NCBI RefSeq assembly: GCF_030463565.1
Contig: NC_134646.1
Coordinates: forward strand, 67,659,710-67,723,709
Reading direction: 5' to 3'
Length of the DNA stretch: 64,000 bases
Source: Pelecanus crispus
Taxonomy: Eukaryota > Chordata > Aves > Pelecaniformes > Pelecanidae
Shown here: in pieces, positions 10,496 through 24,483 of the stretch
How positions within the stretch are numbered: the first letter of the stretch is position 1
Layout of the letters: every line of letters begins with the position of its first letter
Made by a program: the position numbers and the translations under genes
The notes under the pieces: model-generated
Told to the model about the DNA's origin: nothing
Database searches by the model: none
The model's input: only the letters and a program-made list of their open reading frames with translations

Positions 10496-13400
10496 TCAAG
10501 CAGAGAGTTGAAATTTAGCATAGAAATGGCCCTCAGTAAGAAGAAGTGCTTTTGAGTGTTCTGGTGCAAATTGATTTTGATTTGACTGAGTCATGAACCT
10601 TTGAAATCTTGCACTTTGAGCATGCAGAGTACAATTGGTATGATTTTTTAGCACTTTGAAATATACAGAGTGGGGAAGGTTGTACTGTGCATAAATACAT
10701 AGCTGACAGTAAAAAATAAAGTAGCCTGTCAGCCCTTGCCTCATCCACTGTGTATCTTGTGATATGTGCAGCAACTGAGTTTGGACTCTACAAGAACTAT
10801 TGCTTCAATCATGCTGCCTCTAAGTTTGAAGCTGCACAGCTTCCAAAGCTTTCAGAAGAAGGAATTCCCTGTTGAGTTTCTTACTTCTGTGGGAAAAGGG
10901 TCATTTGAGTAGTGTCTAGACCACATTATAGATTTTTTTCTCTTACGTTTCTCCCACTCAGAAGCCTTAGGAAGGCTCATTAAAAATACATTAAGAAAAC
11001 ATTAAAGTTGCACATCTAGCCACTCAAAAGGCAGGAAATTATAATGTCATTCCATATGCAGGCACAATTCACATATTTTTAAAATAAGTTAGTAGAGCTA
11101 TGCACATTGCAAGACTCGAGTTTGAATCTGGCCCAGAATATTGATTCCCCAGGAACAGCGAGCTGTTCAGTCTATTAGGTGAAGCTAACTGAGCTCGTTA
11201 AAAGGTAGCAAGCCTGGGCAAGTCCTCTCTCTTTCAGCAATAACCAGGAACTAAAGACTACATCCTCAAAAACAATTTTAGATCTACAACTCCCATTTAG
11301 GTACTGAAATCAATGGGAGCTAAGTGCCTGTATGCTGCAGGGTATAATATGAGAAAATCAGATCTATATGTATTTTAAAGGTCTCTAAACACACATTTAT
11401 GAAAGGATAAAGGTTGAGGGGCTTATGGCTGTAGGTGTCCCTATACCTTATGGGTTTGCATTCCCTGCTCTGCCACATATTTTCATATCATGCTGGGCAA
11501 ATCACTTTATCAGCACCTCCATTCTGTTAGGAACATGACACATGTCCCTGGGGGAGGGCCTCCACAAGCCCAACTGTTAACCTCTCAGTTCACTGGTTTT
11601 TGTATTCTTTGGAGATTAATTCCTAGCTGAGGACCCTCTGTGAGAACCAATGTTTGCTGACGTAGTTCTCCCATCCAGTTTTGGAATAGTTGATACTAAT
11701 CTACTTAAATTAGCTCTAGAGAAAGGAAATACTAAAGAACTAGTGGGAAAATTACTTATTGCTGCTTCCCCCCGCCCCCAATAGCTAGTGAAAGGTTCCT
11801 CCTCTATTTCCATTACCTAGCCATATTTCTGCAATTTGAAACATCTTTTACCCTATTCTTTCTGCTTGGGCCAGAAGTGTTTAAACAGAAGTGCTACACG
11901 GATTTGCATTAGATGTAGCATCTATGTAATGTGGCAAAGATCAAACACTCTCTTTCCTGGATCCACACTTTTCGTTCACTTAAAACTTCCTTAACACTTT
12001 GGCAGCTAAAAATTGACACCTTCAATTTGATATGCCACTGTAGCTGCACCCCAAGCAAATCCAACTGGAAAAGCAATATCCTCTGGCACCGGCTGCAGAG
12101 GACAGGCGAATACACAGCATTATGCGATGCTATGGAGATGCAGGCTTCATTTGCAGACATAGGTTGCTGGCTCGATCACTCTTCCACTTGTTACAAGCAG
12201 ATTCTATACTGAAGACAAAAATAAACCCTATGCAGCTTTACACACTGAAGAGCAAGCCATGCACTTTGCATATCTCAGGATTAAAGCGAGAGGTTCAGTC
12301 AGCTAACAGTGAAAGTGGAAAAGGCAGCAGTGGAAAAGCCTAGGGTGGTCACGGTAAAAGGGCTCCACCTAGTACAAAGCATTAGTACACAGAACAGATC
12401 CCTGTTCCCCTTCACTTCCTTCTCACCTCCCACCTCCCAACCAAAGGACTTTGTGGACCCTCTACTCAACACAAATGCTTTAGTCACCAAGCAAAATGTC
12501 ATTTTCCAGTAAGCTTCAAAAACCAGCAGCACCTCTTCTTTTCTGGCATCAAATTTAAATTTTTCCTCTCCCAACACCAAAACAACTGGTCTGCAGTAGG
12601 TGAGAAAGGATGTTTTAACCATTACATGTTTAGCAGTGGAAACCAATGAGTAGAAGAGGAAGATTTGTATGGGAGTACAGACAGAGCAGCTATCTTTCTC
12701 CTTCTTTAAAATCCCACGGATGCTCATTTTTTCTAGAGCAGTAATGACAACCTTATGGCATGTGTGCCAGAATCAGCATCTGCAAAACAGCCCTCAGGTC
12801 TCTTCCTCTACCTTCTGTCAATGCTGTTACTGCTCGCCTGTCAGCAGGCTGAGAAGGGAGCAGCAGCAGCAGGAGGACGAGTCAGGGTATGACTGTAACA
12901 AGTGGGATGGGCTGAAAGGAGTTTACTGTCCCTTCCCAGAAAACTGCAATACCTGGCACACTAGATGGCACTACTGCAATTTTTTGTTTTGGACTTACAG
13001 GAGGTTTTTTCCCCATTTATTATAACATTATATTCACACTGCTTTTGCCAAGGTCAGTAACTGCACTCATTGGACTGCTAGGCAATAACATATGATCACT
13101 ACTATTTTTTTCTTCTTGTTTACTTTTCTTGCACTTTTTTGATTTTGAAACCTTTCTAGGTGAGGACCTACTCCTGCAAAGCATTATACACATACGCGAT
13201 ATTTTCTTTGATAATAAAAATAAGACCAACTTTAATATATACAGAAAAAGCCACTAATACAGTTAATGAAAGACAATGAAATAGTCAAATTCTTAGGAAA
13301 AAAAAATCCTTTGTAGAGATGCAGAGAAGCCGATTCAATTCCAAAGTGCACATTGCAGAACCAGACAGTGCAGATGCAATGCAAAATAAATCAGGCTTTC

Positions 13401-15430
13401 ACAGCAGGCATGCATTTCTTCAAGTGTCTTTCAAAGGAAAGGTAAAAGCTCCTTGAATACAAAGGAACAAAGGAGGAAATGAGGCACAACATACCAACTT
13501 GTTCCCAAAACACATGCTGACACATGGTCTAGGCAAACATACATATCCTTTACGTGTTTTATACAGACGATCAAAAATTGATGCAATGAACTAGTTAATG
13601 TTCTCTGGTGGAAGCAGCCTCCTCAGGCTTTCATTTGCAAGAAGATAAGCGTTGGACAGTTAACAATAAAACTCATCAGGGACACCTTAAATCATGATTA
13701 ATAGATATTAATGAACTAGAGTAATAATGCATATTTTTTACATCATTAAATGTTATTGGTAGGTACCTTTGAAAATGTAAGTGACATTAAATCTTTTCCC
13801 AGAAAATCATACAATTCAATTTCACAAGAGGTATAATAAATATGTAACTCAATAATAGGGGGAGAGGGGCAGACAGGAGATAGTAGCAATAAAAACCCAA
13901 TAAAAAGTTTTATAAAAATGCTTAACCATAAAAACAAGGCTAAAAATTGTCACTGCTGATTCCCTAGCAGGAATCAACAGAGACAGAGATGGGTTTTAGG
14001 AGAGATTGAGTGGGAGGAAAATATTCCATAAGTAGTCTGGGGAAGAGTGAACAAAATTTGCCTGAGAGGTTAAGGCAGATTCACAGTAATGAGATAGCAG
14101 GCTATGTCAGATAAGTAGGCAGATACTGAAAGATGCAGATCTTCAAAATTCAGAGAAGCTGAGTTTATAGCAGCTAATCTCAAACTCTTCTGGCAACTTA
14201 ATTTCTAGATTTGTGACCCCACCTCTGGTTGTATTTCTGGACTCATGAACCCGCTCCTTGTTGCAGTAGTGGGACTTGCAATTATATTTCTGTTACACCC
14301 ACTGCGTGTCATGGCCCTTAGGATGCACCCGCCTTCTTACTCTGGTAATTTTCCCTACATCTAGCAAATAACCTGACCCCAACCTGAATTTCAGTATTTC
14401 ACTGTCCCACTGTTTTGTTCAACACATATAAGTAAAAAACATAAGAGATCTCAGTTCTACCTGGAAGCAATTTTTTTCCAGATGAAGTTTAGGGTTTTCA
14501 TATTTGCACTGACACAGACTATACATAATTAAATGAGCTCAAGCCAAGTATTCCTAGGAAAACTCGAGCAGTTCTTGGATATCCAAATGTATTTGGATAA
14601 AGATATTTCTGGCAAGTCAATAAAGACCAAGAGTAATTGGTCCTGATGCTAAGGGTTGGCAACCTAACTTTATAAAATGCTAGGTATATTAAGGTGAAGG
14701 ATGAACAGCCTTTGGTGTTGGACCCTTAAGTCATGTGGGTTTAATTATTACCAGAGGAATTGTGTCTTGTCAAAATTAGCTTTTCCTGACTGAATCAGTT
14801 TCGCAATGACGTATTATAAATATGTTTAGTAGTATTAACTACAGAATTTAGAAATTTAACTTTGAAGCGGTTGTGAAATTTAAAATCTCTTTCCTGAAAT
14901 TTTACACTGTGCAGGAACAGAAGAAGGATATAGCTGCTTTGGAAGCAAGACTGTACATCTCTGAAACAGCCAAAGATAGAAGTTCACATATTCCGTGAGT
15001 TGTCTTTGAAATTGCTGCTCATAAATTTAGCTTCCGTCTCTGGCAACATAATGAAACAGCTATTGAGAAAACAAATTTACTAAAACACTTTGAAGTCTGC
15101 CAGACAAACTTAATTTTTTAATAGTAATACAAAATTAATGAATAGAGAGCAGAAGCTATACTGTCACGTGCCTGAATTTTAGCAGTATACTGTTTTCTTT
15201 AGGATATTTTAGCACTGAGCTTAAGGTGTTCTCAATTAAGTTATGGAGACAGTTTCCACCTTACACTGTGGCTGCAGCAGAGGACTCCTAACTTTGATCC
15301 TCTAAATTGAGCCTTAATTAGAAGCCTCTGCTGGATTGTTGATTAGCCTTTCTTCTCCCATCTCCAATGTGTCAAAATTCTGTTCCCAAACTTAAATCAA
15401 ATTGGAAATGAACTATCATGTTGACTGAAA

Positions 15431-15470
15431 TGAAGGGTGATGACAAACAATGAAGGGTAATGATAAACAA
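15431..15470. repeat. 20-bp direct tandem repeat, two copies
   Basis: Two adjacent 20-bp units starting TGAAGGGT and ending CAAACAA / TAAACAA, differing at two positions, both purine or pyrimidine transitions. It lies just upstream of an old CR1. Confidence 0.85.
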
Positions 15471-15479
15471 TAACTTTGA

Positions 15480-15870
15480 AGGGAGGCATTTAGTGCAGTA
15501 CACAAAGATTAGTATTACTTCTGATCTCATTTAATAGCTTCAATAATGAGCTAGAAGAGGGAGTAAATGGTACATTAATGAAATCTGCAGATCTATTAAA
15601 CTAGGAGGAGCTGAGCACACTGCTGAAAATGGAGAAATAATACAAGGGGTCACGGGAAGATTAGAAACACAGGCAGAATATTGCAATAAGATTCAGTTTA
15701 GAAAACAGAAGAATACTATTTGGGTACAAGAATCAACAGATGGTAACAGGTAAAAATCTGAAGAGCTGTAATGCTGGAAGAGATTTAAAATTAAGAACAT
15801 CAGGAAAACTAGGCAAGATTCCGCAACTGAGCAGCAGAAAAAAACAGTGAAATTTGGGCAAAACTTTAAA
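15480..15870 (+). mobile_element. Old CR1 fragment, sense orientation
   Basis: The segment around 15530-15660 follows the CR1 reverse-transcriptase C-terminal and 3' UTR pattern: a 'F-N-N-E-L-E-E-G' type reading, then a 'gcagat ... ctaggaggagctgagcac' segment, then 'aacaggcagaatattgcaa' and a CAGAAGAATACT stretch. It is heavily diverged with stops throughout. The boundaries are approximate. Confidence 0.55.
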
Positions 15871-15897
15871 GAATAAGCAAAGAAGTAGTGACTCGCG

Positions 15898-16506
15898 TTA
15901 GAGCAGCTCTACAACCATCAGCTCTCTTCTGCATTTAGTCTGGGCACTGGAAAACAGACTATCAGTCAGATGGTTAGAGATTTTGCAGCTATGGAATTTT
16001 TTCCTGGAAGAAAACTTAAAAGTAAGCCATCCATTTAACAGAGTGTTGTCCTTCATGAAGTGAATGACATAACAGTGAGCCACTGGCTAAAAGACCATAA
16101 AAGAGCATGAGACTGAAGAAATAAAATATTCTCCCACTGCTTCTGGTAATTGCATCATGCAGCTTGAATTTTTTGATATTGCTGAGGAAACTGCCGATGC
16201 AATGCCAGCTGCTATGAGCCTTCCAATACCAGATATATGTGCACAATATCTTGGAGAGCTAAAGCCAGTTGTGAGCAAGTTAATTCCAGTTGAGGAGCTC
16301 ACACAAATTAATCTTGCTGGGAATAACTGTACACAAGCTATAGCAGAGCGCCAAACTAATGTTACATCACTCCCTGTACCAGACACAGTTTCGGCAATTC
16401 TGTGCAGCACAGCATTAGGATGTATAGTATGTATGTAAAGTGATATTCCATATTGGTCATCAGTCTTCAAAAGTCCTTGGTAGCTCTTGGCTGTTGAAGG
16501 CATCAT
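15898..16506 (-). other. Unrecognised stretch, open on both strands
   Basis: On the minus strand, one frame runs from 16506 to 15898 with a single TAG (16089-16087): 139 codons, the stop, then another 61. It includes YGISLYIHTIHPNAVLHR and CAHISGIGRLIAAGIASA. On the plus strand 16157-16438 is also open (93 codons, MQLEFFDIAEETADAM to LGCIVCM). I recognise neither product. No splice, promoter or poly-A context singles out one strand. It could be chance, a decayed element or an old retrocopy. Confidence 0.2.
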
Positions 16507-18459
16507 CCTTTATTGCTGAGTGCCTCCACACAGTATTTTTAAGTGGGCTTGGCTGCTCAGGAGTTTGTCACTGTCACTACATTGTGACCCAACACTGAGT
16601 GTGCAGAAGGCAGGGCGTTGATCCACAGCTTTAAATTTGCACACTTCAGTAGAAAACCCGGCAAAAGCCCTTTCATGTAAAACCATGCTCTATTCATTTA
16701 TATCTCAGCATGTACTGTCATTCCACGCTTCTGGATTGTTCACCTTCTAAGAGAACAAGCTTAAAAACAATGAACCATCATGCAAAAATGTCAGGATAAA
16801 AAAGGAGGATAGATATATGAAAACCAACATAAGAATACCAGAGCATAGACAGACTACCTGGTCCCTTGTGAATGCAATTTGTTTCCCAAGACAGTGCCCC
16901 TTCACTGATGTTTCAGGGAGAGCTGCCTATGTTTTCCAGAAACTGAGAATTTCAAGACATTTGTAGAAACCACCTACTGGCAAACTTGCTTGATATGATT
17001 TTGCCAGGAGAATATCTGCTGTACCTAATCAGATTGGCTGCAACTGGTTAGAATGACACATCTGAATGATTTTAAACTAAGCTTGTTAACATTTTTAAAA
17101 TAGAAGGCAAAGAAGTCTTACGCATGTGTGAAAGCAGTATATTTTCCCTATTTATATCATGAGTCTGTAGGCCATTTCACAACACAGCTGAATTTTCAAA
17201 ATCATGCATATATGATCTCTGTTGCACATACCAAGTTCTGCTTTAAAAACAGTATGCTCCATTTTTTTACAGTATGTACGCTTCGATATCCCAGCACCTT
17301 ATCCAAGGGTTACCTCACTCTGGAACATCATTTAAGTGTCCATATGAATACAAATATAGAGGTCAAATTTGACTGTTGAAAATGTGGGCCCAGTATCTGT
17401 TTGTTTTGATGCTTCTGAAACTCCTCCCTTGTTAACAGCTAAATCGTATTTACCCTTAGAAACCTGTCATATCACTTGGGTTTTATTCCTGGGAGATTAT
17501 ATACATGATGTTTGTATTACTCCCCCACTCTAACACTCACAACTTACATATTTCCCAGCACAGCACTGATTTTTTTTTTTTTTTTGCCTGCTTCTGATCC
17601 CACTTGCCATCAACAAGAAGACGCCAAAGCAGGGCAGAGCTTGTGGAGACTGTAGCCCCCACCCCATGCACACATCCACCCGCAGCCCCTGCTGCCACTG
17701 CATTCCCAGGAGACAGACGAGTGTCCTCCTGTCACATCACGCAGCGGGTAAAAACGTTCCTGAGAAGTTTGAATGCTTACATGGATGATGAAGCTTTGTC
17801 CTTACGGTCTGTCAACCCTCCACTGATATCAGTGGAAATCACTAGTCAGTGCCAACCAAATTTGACAGAAAACTAAGATTTGTGAGAATACATGGCTGTA
17901 TGAACGGGTAGACTGATATTGGTGTTGCAACTGATGGAAAGCCTGAAAAGTAGGTGCAACTATAATATGAGGCACCAGAGAACATACTCAGAGGAGACAC
18001 ATTTCAGATGCTGATACTATGGAAAAAGATTCAAGCAAGATGCATAAAACCACAAAAAAGCAAAAATCAAAACTCTCAGATAAACCTGGGTTTAAAACTG
18101 AATGATCATAGAAGATCTTTTTTTTTTTTTTTTCAATTCTATGCAGGTTTTCTCACCAAAACACTAATAACCTAGAAATATTCTTAACACTTTTTACTGG
18201 GTTTTTTTTTTATTATTTTCAAGGGTTTTTATTGTTTAATTTAACACATACATAGAACAAACTAGGAAAGGATTCTGCTCAGACCAATTTTATACGGGGA
18301 TATATTGACTAAACCAAATTATTTCAACATTTATGATATGTATTAAGTCTTGTAAAGTCCCACATTTTGTTTTCGGAATTAGCTAGAAATAGTGAGATGG
18401 GTTTTTATAGCAGCAAAACTGTATCTTTCATTTTATTTTCTTACAGAAATGCTGTTTCT

Positions 18460-18497
18460 AATGTCACTGACTATGACTAATGACATTGACTATGACT
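18460..18497. repeat. 19-bp imperfect tandem repeat
   Basis: Two adjacent units, AATGTCACTGACTATGACT and AATGACATTGACTATGACT, differing at two positions. Confidence 0.8.
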
Positions 18498-21400
18498 TTA
18501 GCAAATATGCTTGAAAAGCTTCTTCCACCAGTCAGGATTAAGAAATCCCATTATATTAGTGCATATACATAAAATGCACTTCCCTATATCAGCAGTATGG
18601 AACTATCTACTATTAAGCAGCAGCACACTATGAGAGACAGTAGCTGATATTACTTTTCAAAAGATTTGTGCTATGCCATTATGCTGTAAATATTGTTTCC
18701 TTTTGCAAGAAATACTATCCATTGTACTCCTCATTTTTATCCTGCAAAATATTCGTGAACACTACTGCTTGCACCTGAAAAGGGAGATAAGTAGCATAGC
18801 AGTACTTTAATTTCACAAAGTAAACCAAATACCTATTTGGAATTCAGTAAATACAGGTTGTTTTCAAACAAGTTGTGCTTTACATATATTTTTTTGCTCT
18901 TCTGAACAGTATTACAGGTGTGCAGTGATGTCTCAGGATTATGTTATTCTGGGAATATCACAAAACATGTACCTGACCCTGAAGCTAAACTAATAGAATC
19001 AAAAGAAAAAAATCAATACAACTGTTTAACATAGCTCTCTCTTGCTTGATTTAAACACATAAATACAAAAAAGATTAAAGGATACGGCAGGTATAATGGT
19101 GCAGCACTGACCTTTTTATCATCACAGAGGTTGTCTACTTAACAAAGAAGTCACATGGAAGAATACAGTATCATTCAATTTAAGCTCTTTAGATCTTTCC
19201 TCATGTTTTAGCTTGGCACAGAGAAAACCGAACAGTTGCACAGTGTAGATGAAATCATACACATTTTCCTCTTCTGATGAAATACTACAGAATTTTATAA
19301 GCACACAACAAAAAAACATGGAGTTTATGGGTAAGCAAGTCTATTTTTGTATCCAATGCCTTTGTATCTCTCTCTCTTAACTACCTCTTTCAAACTAGGC
19401 AGCTGAATAGACCTAGTCATTGTTGTATTAAAGTTTTTGGCTGCTGAGTGATCAATATCCAGTAGGAGGCAACAGCTAAAGATGTGAGGATGTGAAGGCT
19501 GAGTGAACACACGTACCGAGCTCTCAGAAATGTTTCTGGTTCCTTACATTCCCATGGAGGCCTGTAGAAAACCAGTGGGTGTTTTTGTGATTAATGATCT
19601 ATGACATAGATTGGGATGGGGGACACAAAGGTAACCTCTTATTTTCTAGCCTTTGAAAAGTAGATTTTGTAAATTACCATTATTTTAGCAGAATACATAT
19701 AGCAGTTTATTAAGTGTACTTAAAAACTGTCCACTGGTGGTGCTGCTACCCGCATCACTTTCCTCTCAGTCTGAGCCAAGGCAAGAAGTTGTAGCAATAG
19801 AAAGCCATTACCTTTTATGTGGACTATTACTACAGCTTGTCATTGGTTTCAGTTATTTGTTTCCTTGCCAACAACTGAATAACTTTATGTTGAGATCCAG
19901 GTTCTGCAGTAGAGTGTGCTCTACTGATTATAAATTATTTTTATACCCTGCTTCTAGCCTGCATTCCTGATCTTAGCATCTGGGTTTTTTTAAAACAACC
20001 TTTGGCAGCAGTAGGAAAATGGCAGGGAAAGCTTTGATTGGCCTCTGAACTCTAGCATGGAGCCTGCTCAACCTCTGCAGGAATGGCCCAATCCAGTTAA
20101 TGCAAAGAAGTTGAGAGGGGCTGAAACATTCTCAAAGTGCACTGAAGCTTTGGCGGATTACACAACCAAACTCCAATAAGTTCTCCACTGAGCTTATGTA
20201 AAGTGTATTTCCTCCAAGGCTTACACTGGGTCCAAATTTTAATGAATCTTAACAGACACAGCAAGAGAGATATGCTGACAAGCATGTGTCATTGGTGTCC
20301 CAATTTTGATTTGCTCCTTCAATGTCTGGAGATGCTAAAGCTATCTTGTTTTCTTCCTGCAAAAATCTCATGTTTCAGACCCCTCCGGTCCGTACCAGGA
20401 CAAATTTGAGCCCGAAAAGAAAAAGGCAGTCAGACTCATAGTCCAAAACAATAAGGAATAGATGCAATAGTTATTAGAGGTGTTAGCTGAAGTATTTGCA
20501 AGAAAAGAGTCCAGTTCTTACTTTGCTTGAGTCAGGTTAGAACGTGCATTTCTCACTAACCAGATGAGTGTCCTAAGTGGCACATATTGGCTCTCCTGCA
20601 CCGAACTTATAAAATCCTCTCCTTTTTTTGGCATTCTGGATATTGTATTGATAAAAAGTGTATCACAATGCTGCATTCTGACAAAATATTTTGGTTCTAA
20701 TGGATCTGTGAGTTTTCAATGGTAAAAAAAAAAAAATTAAAAAAAGGTCATAATAGTCTCTGCTTTTTAAACCCCATCTTTCCATATTCACTGTTTTCTT
20801 CCTTTTAAATGTATTAATGTGGAATTCCTCAGAGTGCAGTGGAAAAATGCAAATTCTATCACACTTCTGACAAGCAGAATACAAAATGATTCTCATTTTG
20901 GACTCTATACGGACACAGACTCTATGAACAAAATCAACACAAGCTTTCCATTAAAGTCATTGGAAGTTGGATCAGGTTTTAGCTTTCACCAAAATAAACC
21001 ATTTAATCAATCTGAATAAAAGGAGAAGAAAATATAACACATAAATGGTACCCAAATTTTTTTCCTCCAACAAAATGTCTTTTTTCATATAAATGTAACT
21101 GATATTTTAAAAGCTATTTTCTCAGTCTTCTTTCAACACGGCTGAACTTCTACTATGGCAATGGAATGTAAAATGGGTATTGCAAAAGGGATTGGGACTT
21201 TTTCTTTCACTCTCCCTCTCCCAAACAAGATTAGCCAACTCCTCATTAACATACACTATATATAAGATTTCTAAGGGTTTTCTAAAGACTGCAAGTTCTG
21301 TGTTTCTCTTGTAGTTCCAGCACAGGGTCTTGGATCTATGCCTAGAACAGACCCAAGATGTGTATCTCTCAGCATGCTCTGTCATGTGCTGTTGGTTATA

Positions 21401-21663
21401 AAGCTTGCAATTGTTATACAGCTGGATTAGTGCCTTAAGCATACCTTTGCCATTCAAGGAGAAGGTTTAAACAAAACAAAACCTTTGTTCTCCTAGGAAA
21501 GTTCGATGAGAATGTCAGCATGACAAAGCAAGCTGGGAATATTTTCCTAAGAGAACATCTTGTGATTAGTATACCTTTTGTTTCTGGCAATATCTGGTTA
21601 TTTGCATGGAATACTTTACAGCCACTAATTTCTCTAGTCATTGGTTTATTATCTCCCCTATAT

Positions 21664-21690
21664 AAAAAAAAAAAAAAAAAAAAAAAAAAA
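21664..21690 (+). repeat. Poly-A tract, 27 bp
   Basis: A pure run of 27 A after CTATAT. No AATAAA hexamer or gene-like sequence precedes it. It produces spurious poly-Lys and poly-Phe open frames on both strands. Confidence 0.9.
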
Positions 21691-24450
21691 GGCCATATTA
21701 ATTTTTTGAACTTCTTTTTGTTTATTTTTTTTCCGTTGAGTGTGCTGAGTTTTCAAATGAGAAGAGTTCACAGATGGAACAATGGAAAGAGAACGCATTA
21801 AGTAGGAAATAACACTGTCAAAAGACAAACAATCCTTAAAAAAATCAACTGATACCAATTGTTTCCTGCCACAATACACTAAGCATTCCAGTGCAAAAAG
21901 ATTCCAGTGCTGTTATGCACAGATCTTCTTTCTCTGTTCCTGAAAAGACACTATACAGGAGAATAGAGGCCCTAGAGAGAAGAGAAACGATTTCTCAAAA
22001 GCCATACAAAAGATCAGTATCGGGATTAGGAAAACATTTAGATCTTTCATCAGGCAAATGTCTTTTTCAGGGCACAATACCTATCTGTACCTTCTCCCAT
22101 CTACTGCAGAATTATCTGGCACTGAGCACATTTCTGAACAGTTAGGAAAACATGAAGATAGATGTTTTGCTTTACAATATACAATTACAAAAAGGGAAAG
22201 CTAGAAGGTTTTTTGTTAGCTTTAATTGCCTTTTATATTTACGTACATACTGCAAGTTTACAGCGCTGCTTTGTTCTGGAAAGCATGTCTGCAGAAATGC
22301 TCAACAGAATATGAAACTTCGTACATTCCTTCAAAAACTGACATTAACAGAGCTTTATAACTCAAATGTTAAAATGTCAGAAAGAAGACCTGAAACTCAA
22401 AATCATGTATCCCAGCTATGCCCTTCTGAACATTTTGTATGCAGTAACCTGTATGTAAAGCTGAGTGGATGCTGAAATGCATCTTTTCATCCATAACTTC
22501 TCAACAGCAAGTTTCCTGTACTAAATTTACTTGTATTTTAAAAGTTTGAAAGTTGAATGATTGCCTATTAAAATCAATACTACAGAATCTCAGCTCCTGT
22601 GGAGAAGGAAATCTTAAAGGCTTGTGTTCAGTATACAACCAATTCAAACACAAACACTGTAATGACATTAGAGATTACCTTTTTATCATTCAAATTTCTC
22701 CTCTGAATCTGTAAGGGAAAGAGGTGATTTTCTAAAAGACATAATTATGACTGCTTTTGAAGTGAGTTGTGATCACAGTCTACTAAGAGGGTAGATAAGT
22801 ATTTGACTACAGAACTAGAATTTTAACAGATGTGGCAAATCTATCTGCAAACAATAGCTTTTTCCTCTGACAGCATCAAAAAACTGCTAGGCTTTTCCAT
22901 TGTGGTTTATTGCTGTCATTGCCCACCTAACAATTTAAAATTTATCCTCTTAACAATCATTAAAACTTGAATACAAACTCTTATCAAACTATGCTTGTGT
23001 ATACATAGAGTAGATATTCATCACTACGATAAATGAAGGAAAGTTTCTTTGAAAGCTGGAAATAGCCAAAAACCTGGCCATTTAAGCCTAATTCAGGGAG
23101 ATCTATGGAGTAATGCCATTATTCCACTCACAGCATCTGATACCTGTAACCTCCCATGAGTTCACTCAGCCCGCTCACTTCTTCAGGCACTATGTCTCTT
23201 TACGATTCTTTGACCATTGTGGAGGTTCTCCTAGGTGCTACTTTCCTACTGCATTATTTAGTGAGATAAATGTTTATGTGCACTGATTCTGAGACAGGAA
23301 CCTCATCAAGAGGAGAGGAAATAATTCAAGTTTCCAAACACTGGAAATCTCATAATTTCATTTATTTCTGAAAGTTCTATTTCTTTCCACACATGGCCCA
23401 TACCATTGAAAAAGAAACACAGCTTGGAGAATCTGTATAACTCCAGCAAATAGGAATAGACTGGTAATAAAGCGTTTGTTCTCTGAGCTAAATTTCAAAG
23501 TCTTCAGATATGAGTGTTGCTTAAAGCTCTTTAAGAAAAAATCCACAACCCTTCATGTAAGAAAAAGCAAACTGTTACATGACTTAAGATCACAAAGCTG
23601 GATGAAACGGGGGTTTTTTTGTTGTTGTTGTTTTTAAAAAAAAAACTTAATAAGTGACCTAGGATAAAATTGACCTTTAGTCAATGATCATATCTTAGAA
23701 ATTTCAGCTATGAAGGTGAAAGTTTGACAAAGTCATAAATAACTGAAAAGGACAGAAAGAAAACATTAAGAAAACTATAAATGTCACTATGGTCTCCATC
23801 TGGAATACCATTGCTAGTAATTTTACAGTGCAGTACAGACAGCAGAGTAAGGTGATCTATGGAACAACTGTCATTAATAAAGAGGAAAAAACATCATGAA
23901 GACTGGAGATGAGGTCATGGATCATCCAGAAGACTACCTACTGAAGAAAAAGACAAAGAGGAAAAGAAAGTCGGTATCAGCCAGCTTCAGTTTCTTACTG
24001 GACTGACCCTTGAACCACTAAGTCATCGGTTTCCAAATATCCAGTTTTACTGGCCAATTACTCAGCAGAACATGACATGACCAATGATCTGAAATTCTTC
24101 AGCTGGTTGTGTTGATCAAATATATAAATAAAACACAACTGTCATCTGCTCTGAGTACTGCTGAAGATGTTTAAAACAATGAATTAATGCTGGAACACAG
24201 AAGAAAGAAAGCCTAACTGACATAAAAGAGTAAAAATGTTTAGTGCTTAGTTAATTAATAATTTGCCTTATAATTGATTTTTTTAATTGTTTGACTGGAA
24301 AAACAGACATGTGAACTATAATTACCAGCTACCAATTTTTTTGGATTTCTGTTAATTATTTCTAAAGTGAAGGAAGCAGGATGACTGAGGCAGCCGAACT
24401 CTCTTCGAATTATTGGTGCTAAAAAAATAAATATCAGAAAATGCCAATTA

Positions 24451-24483
24451 TTACAAAAAGTGAAGGTTGATTACTTTTTGTAA
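24451..24483. repeat. Perfect 11-bp inverted repeat (hairpin)
   Basis: TTACAAAAAGT at 24451-24461 and its exact reverse complement ACTTTTTGTAA at 24473-24483, separated by an 11-base loop. It sits in an AT-rich block with several TTAATTA / CAATTATTA cores, the kind bound by homeodomain proteins. Function unknown. Confidence 0.75.

Larger units (their letters stand above)
7838..15430. other. Intergenic or GBA3 intron 1 sequence
   Basis: About 7.6 kb of AT-rich DNA upstream of relic exon 2. I searched the minus strand for GBA3 exon 1 (start methionine plus the short AAYQ-E-G segment) and did not recognise it. Contents that I can name are an old CR1 piece near 8941-9030 and a 25-A tract at 10471-10495. 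The open frames of 118-142 codons at 12299-13025 overlap on opposite strands and match nothing I recognise. Confidence 0.45.

Noticed and set aside
10311..10511. Poly-A at 10471 and 21664 as tails of processed pseudogenes.
   Set aside because: No AATAAA upstream and no gene-like sequence before either tract; processed pseudogenes are rare in birds.
12299..13025. Open frames of 142 (minus) and 118 (plus) codons, plus a 'ggcatgtgtgcca' motif near 12757.
   Set aside because: No recognised domain, the frames overlap on opposite strands, and the motif is too short to assign to a repeat family from memory.
21122..21457. 111-codon minus frame.
   Set aside because: Unrecognised, not flanked by exon signals, and within the length range expected by chance in 64 kb read in six frames.
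23760..23960. Possible CR1-like piece ('ctccatctggaataccatt').
   Set aside because: Only one short landmark resembles old CR1; the flanking sequence does not follow the element's order, so I did not annotate it.
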